In this document: in pieces, positions 5,562 through 12,262 of the stretch
Position numbering within the stretch: the first letter of the stretch is position 1
Layout: the number at the start of each line of letters is the position of its first letter
Translations under genes and position numbers: made by a program
Origin: Bacillota bacterium
GTDB lineage: Bacteria; Bacillota_I; Bacilli_A; RFN20; CAG-826
Direction of reading: 5' to 3'
DNA length: 12,262 nucleotides
NCBI GenBank assembly: GCA_023396795.1
Contig: JAEWUY010000105.1
Coordinates: forward strand, 1-12,262
Notes under the pieces: generated by a model
The model's input: only the letters and a program-made list of their open reading frames with translations
What the model was told of the DNA's origin: nothing
Database searches by the model: none

Positions 5562-6695
5562 GTGGAGCCAATTAGCGCGATACTCAACAATATCTTTCTT
5601 TTAATTGTCCTATTCTCAGCATACTGGTATATTCGCCGGCAGCTTAATAAGGGCGATTTTGCGCATCGAACGATTCGCTATATTTTTCTTTTGGCGGCCG
5701 TCTTACTTATTTCTGATGCCGTAATGCGTTTAAACCATTCCTATGGGATTTTTAATGATGCTATTTGTCTCATTAGCGTTTTAATCAATACCATCTTTTT
5801 ACCATTAATTTCCTTGCTATGGTTTGTTTACACTTGCCACGCCACAAAATTAAAAATCAAGTTATGGATTGTCTATATTATCTCGGGCATTGTTTTTGTA
5901 ATTAATGTTGTTTTGGCGGTTTTGACGATTCTACCTAATGCTGATATTTATTACGTCTTTCAAGATCATCAAATGATATTGGGTACTTTCTATTTTGTGT
6001 ATGCTTTTATTTTGCTTTTACCTTTTGTCAGTTCGTTAATCGTCATCTTTATTCAATGGAACGTAATGAACCGTCGTCGTAACCCTTTTACTTTCTTTAA
6101 TTTCAGCGTCATTCCGATTATTGCCATTATTGGCCAGTTCTTTTATCTTGAATATTCAATATCCTTAATGGGAGTCGTCGCTTCCTTTGTCATCATCGTT
6201 TTAGACATTCAACATCAATATGCCATTACCGATTTCTTGACTGGTTTATATAACCGCCGCAATCTCGTCAAATATTTAACCTCAAAAATTAAAGCTTTAC
6301 GTAATGGCGACAAATTCGCGGGTTTCATGCTCGATATTAATAATTTCAAATCAATTAATGATAAATACGGCCATAACTTTGGCGATAAAGTTCTTATTGA
6401 TGTATCTAATCTCTTACTTGCCGCAACGGCAAAAGGTGACTATATTTCGCGTTTTGGGGGCGATGAATTCGTCCTGATTATTGACATAGATAACGAAGAA
6501 GATATCGAGTTATTTAAACAAAAACTTTATGATGTTTGTGAAAAATATAACGCTAACGAATCTAAAACTCATAAAATCGATTTTAGTATCGGTGCGGCCT
6601 TATTTAAAAATGAAGAAGGTATGTCACCCAGCCATTTTCTTGAAATTATTGATGATCGTATGTATATCGATAAGCAATCGTCCAAAACAATTTAG
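5562..6695 (+). CDS. Membrane-bound diguanylate cyclase (GGDEF domain, 377 aa)
   Basis: Makes c-di-GMP from two GTP at the membrane. Residues 1-215 hold about six to seven hydrophobic helices with no recognisable periplasmic sensor. The GGDEF domain runs from about 222 (DFLTGLYNRRN) to the end. Key residues look intact: the metal Asp258 in MLDINNFKSIND, YGHNFGD (269-275), and RFGGDEF with GGDEF at 299-303. The closing helix motif DRMYIDKQ (365-372) corresponds to the usual AD.aMY.AK. The RxxD inhibitory site preceding the active loop reads AKGD (290-293), so product inhibition is probably lost or weakened. The second acid of the usual DxD is Asn260. The start is GTG with no clear SD; a stop at 5523 and the lack of other start codons upstream leave it as the only good candidate. 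Transcribed divergently from the c-di-GMP riboswitch operon, its likely target. No EAL or HD-GYP domain is fused. Confidence 0.92.
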   Translation: MEPISAILNNIFLLIVLFSAYWYIRRQLNKGDFAHRTIRYIFLLAAVLLISDAVMRLNHSYGIFNDAICLISVLINTIFLPLISLLWFVYTCHATKLKIKLWIVYIISGIVFVINVVLAVLTILPNADIYYVFQDHQMILGTFYFVYAFILLLPFVSSLIVIFIQWNVMNRRRNPFTFFNFSVIPIIAIIGQFFYLEYSISLMGVVASFVIIVLDIQHQYAITDFLTGLYNRRNLVKYLTSKIKALRNGDKFAGFMLDINNFKSINDKYGHNFGDKVLIDVSNLLLAATAKGDYISRFGGDEFVLIIDIDNEEDIELFKQKLYDVCEKYNANESKTHKIDFSIGAALFKNEEGMSPSHFLEIIDDRMYIDKQSSKTI

Positions 6696-6719
6696 CCAAG
6701 TATTACAGTCTTATGTTTG

Positions 6720-6740
6720 GTCCGTATAACGGACTTTTTT
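6720..6740 (+). terminator. Intrinsic terminator of the diguanylate cyclase gene
   Basis: GTCCG (6720-6724), loop TATAA and CGGAC (6730-6734) are followed by six T residues (6735-6740). It lies 25 nt after the TAG stop. Its T-tract overlaps the stop codon of the convergent yhaM gene. No T-tract exists on the other strand, so it works only for the plus direction. Confidence 0.85.
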
Positions 6741-7674
6741 ATTTCTTTTTCGGTTTATAAAATGACCGCTCATCAAGAGCGTAAACGCGTGATGTAAATT
6801 CCCCTTCTGGGGTTTGATCATAAGCTTTATCAAGCATCATCATCTTGGCGTCTATATCATCAATGGCACTTAATAAATAGGCTTCACGGGTTAAGGGTAA
6901 AACGGGTGAACCATATTCCATTTTGCCATGATGTGACAAAACCATATGGGAAAGAAGAATCGGGACCTCGCCAGTAATTTTAAGTTCATCGACTGTTTTT
7001 TGAATTTCGGCATGAGTAATCGAAATATGACCAATGAGTTTGCCTTCCAAAGTATATTTGGGAATAATCGGTCCACTTAATTCCAAAGTTTTGCCTAAGT
7101 CGTGAAGAATAATTCCAGCAATCAGCATATCACGGTCGACACTTGAATAAAGTTTAACAATGGCTTCGCCAAGATCCGCCATTTGCACCGTATGATGAAG
7201 CAATCCCGAAGCAAATTCATGGTGATTACGAACCGCAGCCGGGTAAGTAGTAAAGCTTTTATAGTATTTGTCCACTAAGGTTTTGACAATTAATGCACAA
7301 TCATGGTCTTTAATTGATTTGACATAGGCATCGAGGCGCTCTTCGAGTTCTTCAATAGCGATCGGTGAAGAGATTGTAAAACGTGTCGCATCAACCTCGC
7401 CATCGCTAAGACCGTTAAGACTGCGAATTTTAACTTGCAAATTATCGCGATAGCTAATTACATCACCATCAATATAAACGACGTTGCCAGGACTTAATAA
7501 GTTTGCTTCTGTGTCGGTGCAATCCCACTTTTTAGCTTCAATTGTTCCGGTCTTATCTTGCAAAGTCACATTCATATAAGACATGCCGTTATTAGTTAGA
7601 CCCTTCGTAGCGTTTATGACTAAAAGTGGCCCACGTATTAAATCTCCTTCTTGTAATTCTTTAATCCATTTCAT
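6739..7674 (-). CDS. yhaM: 3'-5' exoribonuclease YhaM (OB fold plus HD domain, 311 aa)
   Basis: Degrades RNA or single-stranded DNA from the 3' end; in Bacillus it trims short RNAs and mRNA 3' ends. Residues about 10-90 form an OB-type nucleic-acid-binding fold (LLVINATKGLTNNG, YMNVTLQDKTGTIEAKKWD). Residues about 150-285 carry the metal-binding HD domain: SGLLHHTVQMADL (His160/161), ILHDLGKT (His191-Asp192), GHISITHAEI, LSHMVLSHHG (His248/249) and a closing SAIDDIDAKM. Length matches the family (about 310-320 aa). The C-terminus is a short Lys tail. Its start overlaps the recX end by 14 nt, with GGAGG 9 nt before the ATG inside recX. It is the last gene of a four-gene run and has no terminator of its own that I can see. 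Confidence 0.93.
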   Translation of the reverse strand: MKWIKELQEGDLIRGPLLVINATKGLTNNGMSYMNVTLQDKTGTIEAKKWDCTDTEANLLSPGNVVYIDGDVISYRDNLQVKIRSLNGLSDGEVDATRFTISSPIAIEELEERLDAYVKSIKDHDCALIVKTLVDKYYKSFTTYPAAVRNHHEFASGLLHHTVQMADLGEAIVKLYSSVDRDMLIAGIILHDLGKTLELSGPIIPKYTLEGKLIGHISITHAEIQKTVDELKITGEVPILLSHMVLSHHGKMEYGSPVLPLTREAYLLSAIDDIDAKMMMLDKAYDQTPEGEFTSRVYALDERSFYKPKKK

Positions 7675-8449
7675 GATCGTTTTCCTCCCTCATGATTGCC
7701 ATTATCTCGTTATAGCGATAACCTTTGCTTCGTAAATATTCAATTACCTTTTTCGGACTTTTTTCTTCGTATTTTCGTAAAGCAATTTTATAGTCTTTAC
7801 GAAGATGGTTTTTCTCTTCTTTTTCACTGCCTTTCTTGATTTTATCAAGAAGTTTAAGAGCGATTCCTGGGTTATAACCTAAGCGAATTAACGCTTCATA
7901 AATATGTCTTTTCTTACTTGCAAAGTTATAACGGGCAAACTTTTCTTCAAGGCGAGGAAGTAAACTACTCGCCCGCTTTATTTCTTCATTATAATCAAAC
8001 TTTAACTCTTTAATTAAATATTGCGGAACGCCCTTTTGATATAGCCCTTGAATAATTCTATCCTGACCATAGCCTTTATTAGTTGCATAATCGAGGTAAT
8101 CCTTCACGAATTGCTGATCATCTACTAAGCCGCTCTTTGTAAGAATGTCGAGGATAACACTAATTTGTTCTTGGCTTGCCCCTTTAGCTTCAAGTTTTTC
8201 ACGCATCGCTTTTTTAGTGGGATGGCCGCGACTAACCGACACTAAAGCATTTTTAAGTAATTTTGTAATTCTATCGCGCGATTTAATTTCGCTAATTTCC
8301 TTATCGGATACACTTCGTCCTTCATAGAGGCGAAATTCCGTATAAGTATCAGGAGTAATTTCTAACTTTGTCTCCTTGAAAATAATCGTAATTTTAGTTT
8401 TGCCGATTTTGATTTTGCGAATCACATTACCATTTTTTTCTAATTGCAC
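7661..8449 (-). CDS. recX: Regulatory protein RecX (262 aa)
   Basis: RecX binds the RecA filament and limits recombination and the SOS response. The protein is small, basic and helical, with the typical tandem three-helix modules: SRDRITKLLKNALVSVSRG (about 57-75) with MREKLEAKGAS, then LVDDQQFVKDYLDYATNKG and RIIQGLYQKGV, later RHIYEALIRLGY, and finally KVIEYLRSKGYRYNEI. The length fits Gram-positive members (about 260-270 aa). The start is GTG, preceded by AAAGGTG 7 nt upstream. It overlaps the glycosyltransferase gene by 23 nt and yhaM by 14 nt, so the three are almost certainly co-translated from one mRNA. recA is not in the window. Confidence 0.9.
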   Translation of the reverse strand: MQLEKNGNVIRKIKIGKTKITIIFKETKLEITPDTYTEFRLYEGRSVSDKEISEIKSRDRITKLLKNALVSVSRGHPTKKAMREKLEAKGASQEQISVILDILTKSGLVDDQQFVKDYLDYATNKGYGQDRIIQGLYQKGVPQYLIKELKFDYNEEIKRASSLLPRLEEKFARYNFASKKRHIYEALIRLGYNPGIALKLLDKIKKGSEKEEKNHLRKDYKIALRKYEEKSPKKVIEYLRSKGYRYNEIMAIMREENDHEMD

Positions 8450-9602
8450 GCCGATACACCTTTATTATGTTTTGATAAAAAGTTTCAATTGAGTACGGTT
8501 CGATTCCGTCTTTAGCCTTTTTGGTAATTGTTTTAACCTTGGCTTTACTTAAATCCAGTACTTTGCTAAAAACTTCGGGAAAATCGTCTTCGCTTTGATA
8601 AAAGAAGCCCGTTTCTCCATCATTAATAACGCCGATTAAGTTTGTATCATAACGAGTTATAACGAGTAAATCAGAGGCCATTGCTTCCATAAAAGTTAAA
8701 CCCTGCGTTTCCGTCAGTGAGGCGCATAAAAAGTAATCACCCAAACGATAATAATACTGAACTTCATCAGGCAAGACACGTCCCACAAAAGTTGTGACTT
8801 TGGATATGCCGAGTTCCTCGGCTAATAAACGAAGCTCTTCAAGAGCGGGACCACCACCGACGACAAGTAATTGCGTTTTGCGTTTTGGTTTTGTTTTTAA
8901 AAATGCGGCGTAAGACTTTAAACAAACATCAATGCTCTTTTCTTTAGCGACACGACCGAGGACTAATAAGGTTGTGACATTCGAATCAGGTTTATATTTT
9001 TTAATTAAACTCTCAAGTTTAACTGAATCGATATTTTCTAAAGCATATTTTGCAAAATTCGTACCGGTTGGTACGACATTAATATAAGTGTCAACACCAA
9101 TATAACGCATATAATCTTTAGTTTTGACACTCGGAATAATAAACTCATCTACTCCGGAAATAATGCTTTTGGAAAAAGTGCGAACCGCGCTTTTAGCGAA
9201 GCGATCAAAATAACCTTTTGTCGCATAGTGAGTGTAGTCTTCATACATAGTATGATATGTATAAACTTTCGGAAGTTTTAATAACCGCGTAACGATATGG
9301 CCAAAAATGCCAATCCCGGCATCTGTTTGAATGTGAACGACGTCTGGCTGAAAAGCGCGAATAATTTTCATGGCTTTCGAATTGAATATCCACGACATAC
9401 GATAGCCATAAAGTTTTTTTAACTCCGCCCCAGGAATGCGCAATATCCCATCGATATAAGTTACTTCCTTGGTCGTTGGATTAGTAGTAATGACAATTAC
9501 TTGATGACCATGACTAGTTAAAGCCTGAAATAAAGAACGCGTCGAGGTAGCAACGCCGTTAATCTCGGGTGGATAAGTGTCAGAAAATAGAGCAATGTTC
9601 AT
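8427..9602 (-). CDS. GT4-family glycosyltransferase, probably diacylglycerol glucosyltransferase (391 aa)
   Basis: A GT-B fold, retaining, nucleotide-sugar-dependent enzyme. The N-terminal domain begins MNIALFSDTYPPEINGVAT (the glycine-rich acceptor-side loop) and contains DVVHIQTDAGIG (87-98) and YTYHTMYEDYTHY. The C-terminal donor domain shows VLGRVAKEKSID (214-225), VVGGGP (247-252), FVGRV, and the EX7E motif ETQGLTFME (Glu298, Glu306). This pattern resembles the mono-glucosyldiacylglycerol synthases of Bacilli and Acholeplasma, which make the non-bilayer membrane lipid used as a lipoteichoic-acid anchor or bulk glycolipid. The acceptor is inferred. It starts 6 nt after the flippase-like gene with no SD, suggesting translational coupling to that gene, and overlaps recX by 23 nt. 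Confidence 0.85.
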   Translation of the reverse strand: MNIALFSDTYPPEINGVATSTRSLFQALTSHGHQVIVITTNPTTKEVTYIDGILRIPGAELKKLYGYRMSWIFNSKAMKIIRAFQPDVVHIQTDAGIGIFGHIVTRLLKLPKVYTYHTMYEDYTHYATKGYFDRFAKSAVRTFSKSIISGVDEFIIPSVKTKDYMRYIGVDTYINVVPTGTNFAKYALENIDSVKLESLIKKYKPDSNVTTLLVLGRVAKEKSIDVCLKSYAAFLKTKPKRKTQLLVVGGGPALEELRLLAEELGISKVTTFVGRVLPDEVQYYYRLGDYFLCASLTETQGLTFMEAMASDLLVITRYDTNLIGVINDGETGFFYQSEDDFPEVFSKVLDLSKAKVKTITKKAKDGIEPYSIETFYQNIIKVYRRAIRKKW

Positions 9603-9608
9603 ATTATT

Positions 9609-11066
9609 TTATTTGATTTCAATACTATCCCAAGGTTCATCGCTAACTTTTTTATTTGTCGGTTTTTTCTTGGGTTTATTAGTTTTAATGTTTCTGGGTT
9701 TTTTGACTTTTGGCTTTGCTTTTTTCTTTTTTGTTTCAATCATTGCTTCATCGCCTAAAGCTTCTGCAACTTCTTCGTTTTTCCGACCGGGCGAAAGCAT
9801 TTTGCTAAAGCTTTTTAACTTATCTTGAATGTCTTTACGCGACAAGCGAGCCGTTTCATATAAAGTATCGGCGCTTCTTTTACGTTCCTCATATGTTTGA
9901 AGCTGCAAATCGATAAACGTTTGTCGATCGGCTTTTTCGAGATGTTCCTTTGGTGAAGAACGATAGAAGGCAGTTACTAAACCAGCACATAAAACCACCA
10001 AATGGAAGGAAGCCGTCCGCCAAATAATTTGCGCGGCGATGGTATTGGCTGTTGAGTTAAAAAAGCCATTAAAAATAATAAGAAAGAAATATTCGCTAAC
10101 GCCCGCTGATCCTGGTAAAGGAATTAACCCCGTAACCATTTGGTGATAACTTGATAAAAAGACGCCATCCCAGAAACCGGCAAAGGATATTGCTCCCGTC
10201 ACGCTTGTATCATAAGCATTTAAAGCAATACCCGCTAACCACGGAACACAATACTTACTAATTAAAGAAATCGCGAAAAGAAACATAATTAGAATCGTCA
10301 CTGGAATATTTGATTGCAAACGCCGCAATTCAATTTTAAAGTTTTCGACCTGAATTCGCAGGGATTCCCGTAAATGATCGGGGTTTTTGACGATTTTTAA
10401 TTTGCTAAGAATGCCAATACCAAAATGCATAATTAAGCTATGAAACTTATGGGAATAAGACATTAAAAATAAAAGCATAATCACTGAAAGGTTGATTACA
10501 AATCCGATAATGGTTAAAACAATAACCGGTATATTTTTAATTGATAAACTACCTAACTCGATACTAAAGTTTTCCATACTCGCAAGTAAGGGCCACTTAA
10601 AGGAAACAGCGACAATACCAAGAATAACTAAAACAATCTGATAAAGAATAAAGGACATAACCATAATTGAAGCGCCATTTGAAGGTTCGACACCTTGCTT
10701 GCGCATCGTATAGACTTGCATGATTTGCCCACCAGAAGCCGAAGGAGTAACGCTACTAAAAAAGGCCCCAACCATTGAAGTTGCTAACCCTTGATGATAC
10801 TTATATCTTCTTGTGTACAAGCGCGCGAAGACAAAAATAATTAATCCATCGACTAGATAACTAAAAATAACCATGCCGATAATCAAAAGCAAATATCGCC
10901 AATCACTCGTGCGTAGAGCTTCTGCTGTTTCGTCAAAGTTATCTTTTAATGATAAAAAGATGGCCAGGCCCGTAACGACAATGACTAAAATTAAATAAAT
11001 AAGGTAACGGCGTTTGCCGCCTTTTTTCTTTTCGCGAATCGGTGATTCAGTATTAATTTCTTCCAT
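9609..11066 (-). CDS. YbhN/UPF0104 (LPG synthase TM-domain) flippase-like membrane protein (485 aa)
   Basis: Integral membrane protein of the lysylphosphatidylglycerol-synthetase transmembrane family, which resembles the flippase half of MprF. Roughly eight hydrophobic helices lie between residues 20 and 370. Family signatures are FFSSVTPSASGGQIMQVYTM (102-121), followed by RKQGV, and GLIPLPGSAGVSEYFF in the last third. No synthase domain is attached, so it is a stand-alone flippase-like protein, probably moving a lipid or glycolipid. After the last helix comes a cytosolic tail of about 110 residues ending in a very Lys/Pro-rich stretch (KKKKAKPKVKKPRNIK and further Lys clusters), then an acidic end. 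Immediately upstream of the glycosyltransferase, suggesting the pair makes and moves the same lipid (inference). The start has no SD and a very short predicted leader. Confidence 0.85.
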   Translation of the reverse strand: MEEINTESPIREKKKGGKRRYLIYLILVIVVTGLAIFLSLKDNFDETAEALRTSDWRYLLLIIGMVIFSYLVDGLIIFVFARLYTRRYKYHQGLATSMVGAFFSSVTPSASGGQIMQVYTMRKQGVEPSNGASIMVMSFILYQIVLVILGIVAVSFKWPLLASMENFSIELGSLSIKNIPVIVLTIIGFVINLSVIMLLFLMSYSHKFHSLIMHFGIGILSKLKIVKNPDHLRESLRIQVENFKIELRRLQSNIPVTILIMFLFAISLISKYCVPWLAGIALNAYDTSVTGAISFAGFWDGVFLSSYHQMVTGLIPLPGSAGVSEYFFLIIFNGFFNSTANTIAAQIIWRTASFHLVVLCAGLVTAFYRSSPKEHLEKADRQTFIDLQLQTYEERKRSADTLYETARLSRKDIQDKLKSFSKMLSPGRKNEEVAEALGDEAMIETKKKKAKPKVKKPRNIKTNKPKKKPTNKKVSDEPWDSIEIK

Positions 11067-11084
11067 AAGTATTTAGCATTGCTA

Positions 11085-11093
11085 ATTTTAGCA
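11085..11093 (-). promoter_or_regulatory. Putative extended -10 promoter giving a very short leader for the flippase-like gene
   Basis: TGCTAAAAT on the minus strand is an extended -10 (TGn plus TAAAAT) without a clear -35 box. It predicts a start near 11079-11078, only about 12 nt before the ATG at 11066, and no Shine-Dalgarno is present. The gene may be expressed from a near-leaderless mRNA, or partly by read-through from upstream. Confidence 0.35.
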
Positions 11094-11100
11094 CATCGCA

Positions 11101-11127
11101 ATCTTTATTCGTATTCCTAATAAAGAT
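11101..11127. repeat. Perfect 9-bp inverted repeat upstream of the flippase-like gene
   Basis: ATCTTTATT (11101-11109) and AATAAAGAT (11119-11127) are exact inverse complements around a 9-nt centre. No T-tract follows on either strand, so this is unlikely to be a terminator. It lies 8 bp upstream of the TGCTAAAAT element, where an operator or activator site would sit. Confidence 0.4.
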
Positions 11128-11186
11128 AATCCCGTTGCTTTAACGATGTAAAGAGAAACTAAACTTTTATAATTAATGCTTTACTA

Positions 11187-11876
11187 TTATGTAAGAATAA
11201 GTAAAAAGACTCCAATAAGTTGCAAGATGGTGCCAGTTAAAACAAAAAGATGGAAAATACTGTGCATCCATTTAATCTTTCGACCAATTGCATAAAAAAT
11301 GACACCCAAAGTATAAGATATACCGCCTAATAAAATTAAAATCATTGATGGAAGAGGCACCATTGAAATGGCGGGATAAAAGATCACGATTAGCCACCCC
11401 ATAACAACATATAAAACAACAGTAATAACCTGTGTAACTTTTCCGTTAAGATTGAAGATATTTAAAACTGTGCCCACTAGTAACCCCAATATTTCGATGC
11501 TCATAATAATTAATCCGTATGATGTTCCGCCAAAGGCAAAAGCTCCAATCGGAGCGTATGTTCCCGCAATAAGGATATATATCGTATTGTGATCTAAAAG
11601 ACGAAAAAACTTTTTGATGGTCGCGCCCTTAGGAAGCGCGTGATAAATAGTTGAGGTTGCATAAAGAACAATAATCGAGCAAGCATAAAAGATTAAGGCC
11701 ACTATTTGCCAAGGACCATAACTTTCGAGGATAGAAAAAGCAATGACATAGCCTAAAACAACAAATCCTATAACAACACCGAGGCCGTGACTAATCCAAT
11801 TAAAAAGTTCCTCGCCTATTGAATACGTAGGCATAGGCTGATTTTTCAAATTGTCTTTATACTCGGAGACTGTCAT
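11187..11876 (-). CDS. trhA: PAQR/hemolysin III family membrane protein (229 aa)
   Basis: Seven-helix integral membrane protein of the hemolysin III/TrhA group, linked to membrane-energetics homeostasis. The name hemolysin is historical and does not imply a toxin here. Family motifs are EELFNWISHGLG (His30), TSTIYHALP (His79), FFRLLDHNTIYILIAGTYAP (Asp95-His96) and KWMHSIFHLF (His205, His209), the conserved Asp/His set that can coordinate a metal. Length is normal for the family (about 210-230 aa). The start is supported by GAGG about 10 nt before the ATG (GAGGGAAGTAACATG). It lies 120 bp from the next gene on the same strand, which has its own putative promoter, so it is probably a separate unit. 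Confidence 0.92.
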   Translation of the reverse strand: MTVSEYKDNLKNQPMPTYSIGEELFNWISHGLGVVIGFVVLGYVIAFSILESYGPWQIVALIFYACSIIVLYATSTIYHALPKGATIKKFFRLLDHNTIYILIAGTYAPIGAFAFGGTSYGLIIMSIEILGLLVGTVLNIFNLNGKVTQVITVVLYVVMGWLIVIFYPAISMVPLPSMILILLGGISYTLGVIFYAIGRKIKWMHSIFHLFVLTGTILQLIGVFLLILT

Positions 11877-12133
11877 GTTACTTCCCTCATTTCATAGTGT
11901 AGATTAATAGGCAAAAATGAAAACCTACTCATTTTAACTTAAAAATAGAATTGAATTATTATTTGTAGAAATATGATTATTGCTCTACTGATAGTAGAAA
12001 ACGACTGAAAACATCATTTAAATATCAATAACGTCGACTATCCATACATTATTGCTTCATGATTTTTGTCATCGGAAATCGCAATTTAGGATACTCTTTG
12101 ATTATCTTCAGCTTCGTGCTTAAGGTTGATTTT
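11877..12133. other. AT-rich intergenic region without a recognisable gene
   Basis: No frame on either strand gives a convincing protein, and no RNA family motif is apparent. The promoter of the hemolysin III-type gene must lie in the 11880-12000 part. Several AT-rich -10-like elements are present (for example TAAAAT in GTTAAAATGAG on the minus strand), but none has a good partner -35 box, so I do not assign one. Confidence 0.4.
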
Positions 12134-12187
12134 AAAAAGAAAAACCCCTTTTTATTGTAACCGGATTTTGGTCCAATAAATGGGGGG
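12134..12187 (-). terminator. Intrinsic terminator downstream of the tRNA-Leu gene
   Basis: On the minus-strand RNA CCCC pairs with GGGG (12148-12145), and UUUAUUG (12180-12174) pairs perfectly with CAAUAAA (12157-12151), with a small inner ACC/GGU pairing. UUUUUCUUUUU (12144-12134) follows directly. It ends the tRNA transcript and insulates the gene to its left. Confidence 0.82.
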
Positions 12188-12200
12188 AATTTCAATTTTT

Positions 12201-12262
12201 TGGTGCAGCTAACAGGAATTGAACCTGCACGGGTCGCCCCACTAGATCCTAAGTCTAGCGCG
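12201..12262 (-). tRNA. tRNA-Leu (anticodon UAG), 5' part cut by the window end
   Basis: The minus strand shows the anticodon arm CTAGA-CTTAGGA-TCTAG with anticodon UAG, a long class II variable arm (GGG-GCGA-CCC), and the T arm GCAGG-TTCAATT-CCTGT. The acceptor 3' strand TAGCTGC, discriminator A and an encoded CCA (12203-12201) complete the 3' end. The long variable arm and the anticodon both fit leucine (CUN codons). The acceptor 5' strand and most of the D arm lie beyond the window. Confidence 0.93.

Noticed and set aside
5509..5575. Second, partial GEMM-like aptamer in the cyclase leader (GGGGCAAAC, a hairpin, then CATGCAAAAAC)
   Set aside because: The GGGCAAAC part matches, but GACGCAAAGC is degraded to CATGCAAAAAC and no P3 strand resembling GGNAGCNGGGUUACC follows. 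I treat it as chance or a decayed remnant; a covariance-model scan would settle it.
9577..9828. 83-codon hydrophobic plus-strand frame (Phe/Leu-rich)
   Set aside because: It is the antisense of the Lys-rich tail of the flippase-like protein, which automatically gives Phe/Leu codons; no SD or promoter.
4..11876. No TGA stop codons among the ten genes (nine TAA, one TAG), suggesting a recoded UGA
   Set aside because: All tryptophans in the intact frames are TGG and the genes read full length with the standard code. With ten AT-rich genes the absence of TGA stops is not informative.

Overview
The window looks like chromosome from a low-GC Gram-positive of the Bacilli, perhaps an uncultured, small-genome lineage near the Mollicutes or Erysipelotrichia. 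The support is AT-rich intergenic DNA with sigma-A-like promoters, a tRNA-Leu with encoded CCA, the recX and yhaM pair, a GT4 glycolipid-type glycosyltransferase, and secreted proteins with TasA/camelysin-like N-termini. Tryptophan is encoded by TGG and the genes are intact under the standard code, so this is not a UGA=Trp mollicute. The lineage is inferred, not proven.

Left part (4-5237, minus strand): four secreted or membrane-anchored proteins of one architectural type. Three (274, 784 and 271 aa) form a tight operon with gaps of +2 and -8 nt. Its leader carries a clear class I cyclic di-GMP (GEMM-I) riboswitch, which begins at the predicted transcription start of a TTGACA-17-TATCAT promoter. 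An intrinsic terminator overlaps the 3' half of the aptamer, so ligand binding should favour read-through (an ON switch). Downstream, a 278-aa acidic secreted protein has its own near-consensus promoter, a roughly 130-nt highly structured leader of no class I recognise, and a strong Shine-Dalgarno.

Centre (5419-6740, plus strand): a membrane diguanylate cyclase with an intact GGDEF site and a degenerate inhibitory site is transcribed divergently from the riboswitch operon and ends at its own terminator. The enzyme that makes c-di-GMP therefore sits beside an RNA that senses it, and the RNA controls secreted proteins. I read this as a compact local circuit for a cell-surface or biofilm-matrix structure. 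This is the most interesting feature of the window.

Right part (6739-11066, minus strand): a four-gene run encodes a YbhN/UPF0104 flippase-like membrane protein, a GT4 glycosyltransferase (probably acting on diacylglycerol), RecX, and the YhaM 3'-5' exoribonuclease. It converges on the cyclase gene. Further right are a PAQR/hemolysin III membrane protein (minus), an intrinsic terminator, and a tRNA-Leu(UAG) cut by the window edge.
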